DNA from: a virus
Strand: one strand, 5' to 3'
Length of the DNA stretch: 20,326 nt
IMG/VR virus record: IMGVR_UViG_3300008264_000882
Location: 1-20,326 of that record
A program made the translations under genes and the position numbers. This document shows, piece after piece, positions 19,567-20,326 of this stretch (position 1 is its first letter; each line of letters begins with the position of its first letter). Under the pieces are notes generated by a model. It was not told where the DNA came from and ran no database searches. It was given only the letters and a program-made list of their open reading frames with translations.

Positions 19567-20225
19567 GTTGTGAGATTTTATATAATTTTATATCCCCTGT
19601 TACAGGTAAGATTCCTCTTATCAAGGATTATATATTAATCGGCGGCACTGATAATTTTTCCATGATGTCTCCAGCATTAATTGATATGAAACTAACTATT
19701 ATCAATATCAAACATAACTTTGATAGTTTAGCAGCATCTAGTTTTATAACAGGTTTTCCAAATACACAGTTACCAAATAGTCAAGTTTTAAGCGTTTTAG
19801 ATGATGGTTATATGATTAATACTGCGGGTATTGTTAGTACTAGCAGCAGTATTCCTCTTCCCGCTTTAGCGTCTAACAATATCTGGATAGGAGACTTAAA
19901 CAATAAGGCGCAGCCTAATCCAACTATAACTATTGATAATTTACCTAATTTAACAACTGGTTATATGTGGTTAGGTGATGATAATAATCGACCCACAGAA
20001 ATAGAAGCAGCTTTTGCACCAAGTGATGTAACTTATGTTATCAATACTCCTAGCGTTACTTTGCCAAATGCGCAAGTGTTAAGTGAACTTGGCGTGGGAA
20101 TGGCTAAAATCATTACTGACGGCAAGTTTGCGATTGCTATTCCAGATGAGGATTACGCAACAGTTGAAACCTTAGAACGACTTGCGGAAGAAGCTGCCGC
20201 ATCGGCAGAAGAATGGGTATTATGA
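19563..20225 (+). CDS. Phage tail/fibre-type protein, probably truncated
   Basis: A 220-residue protein whose ATG overlaps the patatin stop (ATGA). It contains two imperfect repeats: QLPNSQVLSVLDDGYM (69-84) with TLPNAQVLSELGVGMA (166-181), and NNIWIGDLNNKAQP (105-118) with YMWLGDDNNRPTE (134-146). These beta-rich repeats are typical of phage tail or fibre proteins. The end ETLERLAEEAAASAEEW begins an Ala/Glu/Ser-rich helix that in such proteins usually runs on into a long stalk, but here it stops after three more residues. The frame after the TGA is open for 30 more codons of unlike composition. The gene may be truncated by a rearrangement. Confidence 0.6.
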   Translation: MSCEILYNFISPVTGKIPLIKDYILIGGTDNFSMMSPALIDMKLTIINIKHNFDSLAASSFITGFPNTQLPNSQVLSVLDDGYMINTAGIVSTSSSIPLPALASNNIWIGDLNNKAQPNPTITIDNLPNLTTGYMWLGDDNNRPTEIEAAFAPSDVTYVINTPSVTLPNAQVLSELGVGMAKIITDGKFAIAIPDEDYATVETLERLAEEAAASAEEWVL

Positions 20226-20326
20226 CAAGTAGAGGCCAAATCCGACATTAGGGTGATTATTTGGGTAGTTTTTAGGGGTTTAAGCAGGAATTTATCTTGT
20301 GACTTAGTAAGCGCATAATTAGTATT
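20226..20326 (+). other. Unassigned end of the window
   Basis: About 100 bases after the tail-type gene. The same frame is open to a TAA at 20316-20318 and would read QVEAKSDIRVIIWVVFRGLS and onward, which does not resemble the preceding protein. No promoter, tRNA or repeat is evident. It could be a junction with a different sequence. Confidence 0.3.

Noticed and set aside
1-20326. The window considered as a complete circular plasmid.
   Set aside because: The two ends share no overlap, and the partial frame at 2-67 meets a stop within a few codons if joined to the right end. Circularity cannot be claimed from this sequence.

Overview
The window is AT-rich (roughly one third GC by eye) and densely coded, with many ATGA, GTGA and TAATG gene overlaps. 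It carries families typical of intracellular alphaproteobacteria: a small secreted HKD phospholipase-D/Nuc protein like rickettsial Pld, a GapR (DUF2312) homologue, a DUF1640-type coiled-coil membrane protein, a plasmid-type replication protein with a DnaA domain-I-like end, and a patatin relative. My best reading is a member of Rickettsiales, probably Rickettsiaceae, carrying a mobile element that mixes temperate-phage genes with plasmid maintenance genes. The taxonomy is inferred from gene families only.

Left part (1-8000). A gene end and two coiled-coil proteins of unknown function run rightward to a stem-loop at about 1040. Facing them is a large fusion of a Na+/solute symporter with a sensor histidine kinase. 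Next, on the minus strand, is a recombination operon (6285 down to 4067): two unknown genes, a 51-codon gene, an ERF single-strand annealing protein and a YqaJ/lambda-type exonuclease. Its strong promoter (6453-6481) feeds a 160-nt leader full of inverted repeats. Upstream of that is a second minus-strand operon (7993 down to 6505): a winged-helix regulator, a 21-codon lipoprotein-like peptide, a BamE-like exported protein and the PLD-family nuclease.

Centre (8000-13800), plus strand. A small secreted protein and a DUF1640-like protein end at a clear terminator. A long chain of coupled genes follows: an Arg-Asp repeat microprotein, a winged-helix protein, a 46-aa protein, another winged-helix protein, and a 496-aa replication protein. 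The linker of that replication protein holds a phased iteron-like array and large palindromes, which looks like a replication origin inside the rep gene, as in lambda O. After it come a phage gene broken by a TAG codon, an SSB, a GapR homologue, two tandem Tad2/DUF2829-like proteins and three small unknown proteins.

Right part (13800-20326). A DUF5681/TerS-like protein is separated from the large terminase by an apparent insert: a membrane protein, a serine resolvase with a possible res site, a SemiSWEET sugar transporter, and a minus-strand ParA/ribbon-helix-helix partition pair. A divergent promoter region with two matching 15-bp palindromes lies between parA and terL. Beyond terL are a patatin-like gene that has lost its catalytic N-terminal core and a phage tail-type protein that stops early. 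No portal, capsid or integrase gene is visible here.

Together the genes supply replication (Rep, SSB, GapR), recombination (ERF, YqaJ), partition and resolution (ParA, RHH, resolvase), packaging (TerS-like, TerL) and host-interaction or counter-defence cargo (PLD, Tad2-like, SemiSWEET). This fits a phage-plasmid or a prophage derived from one.
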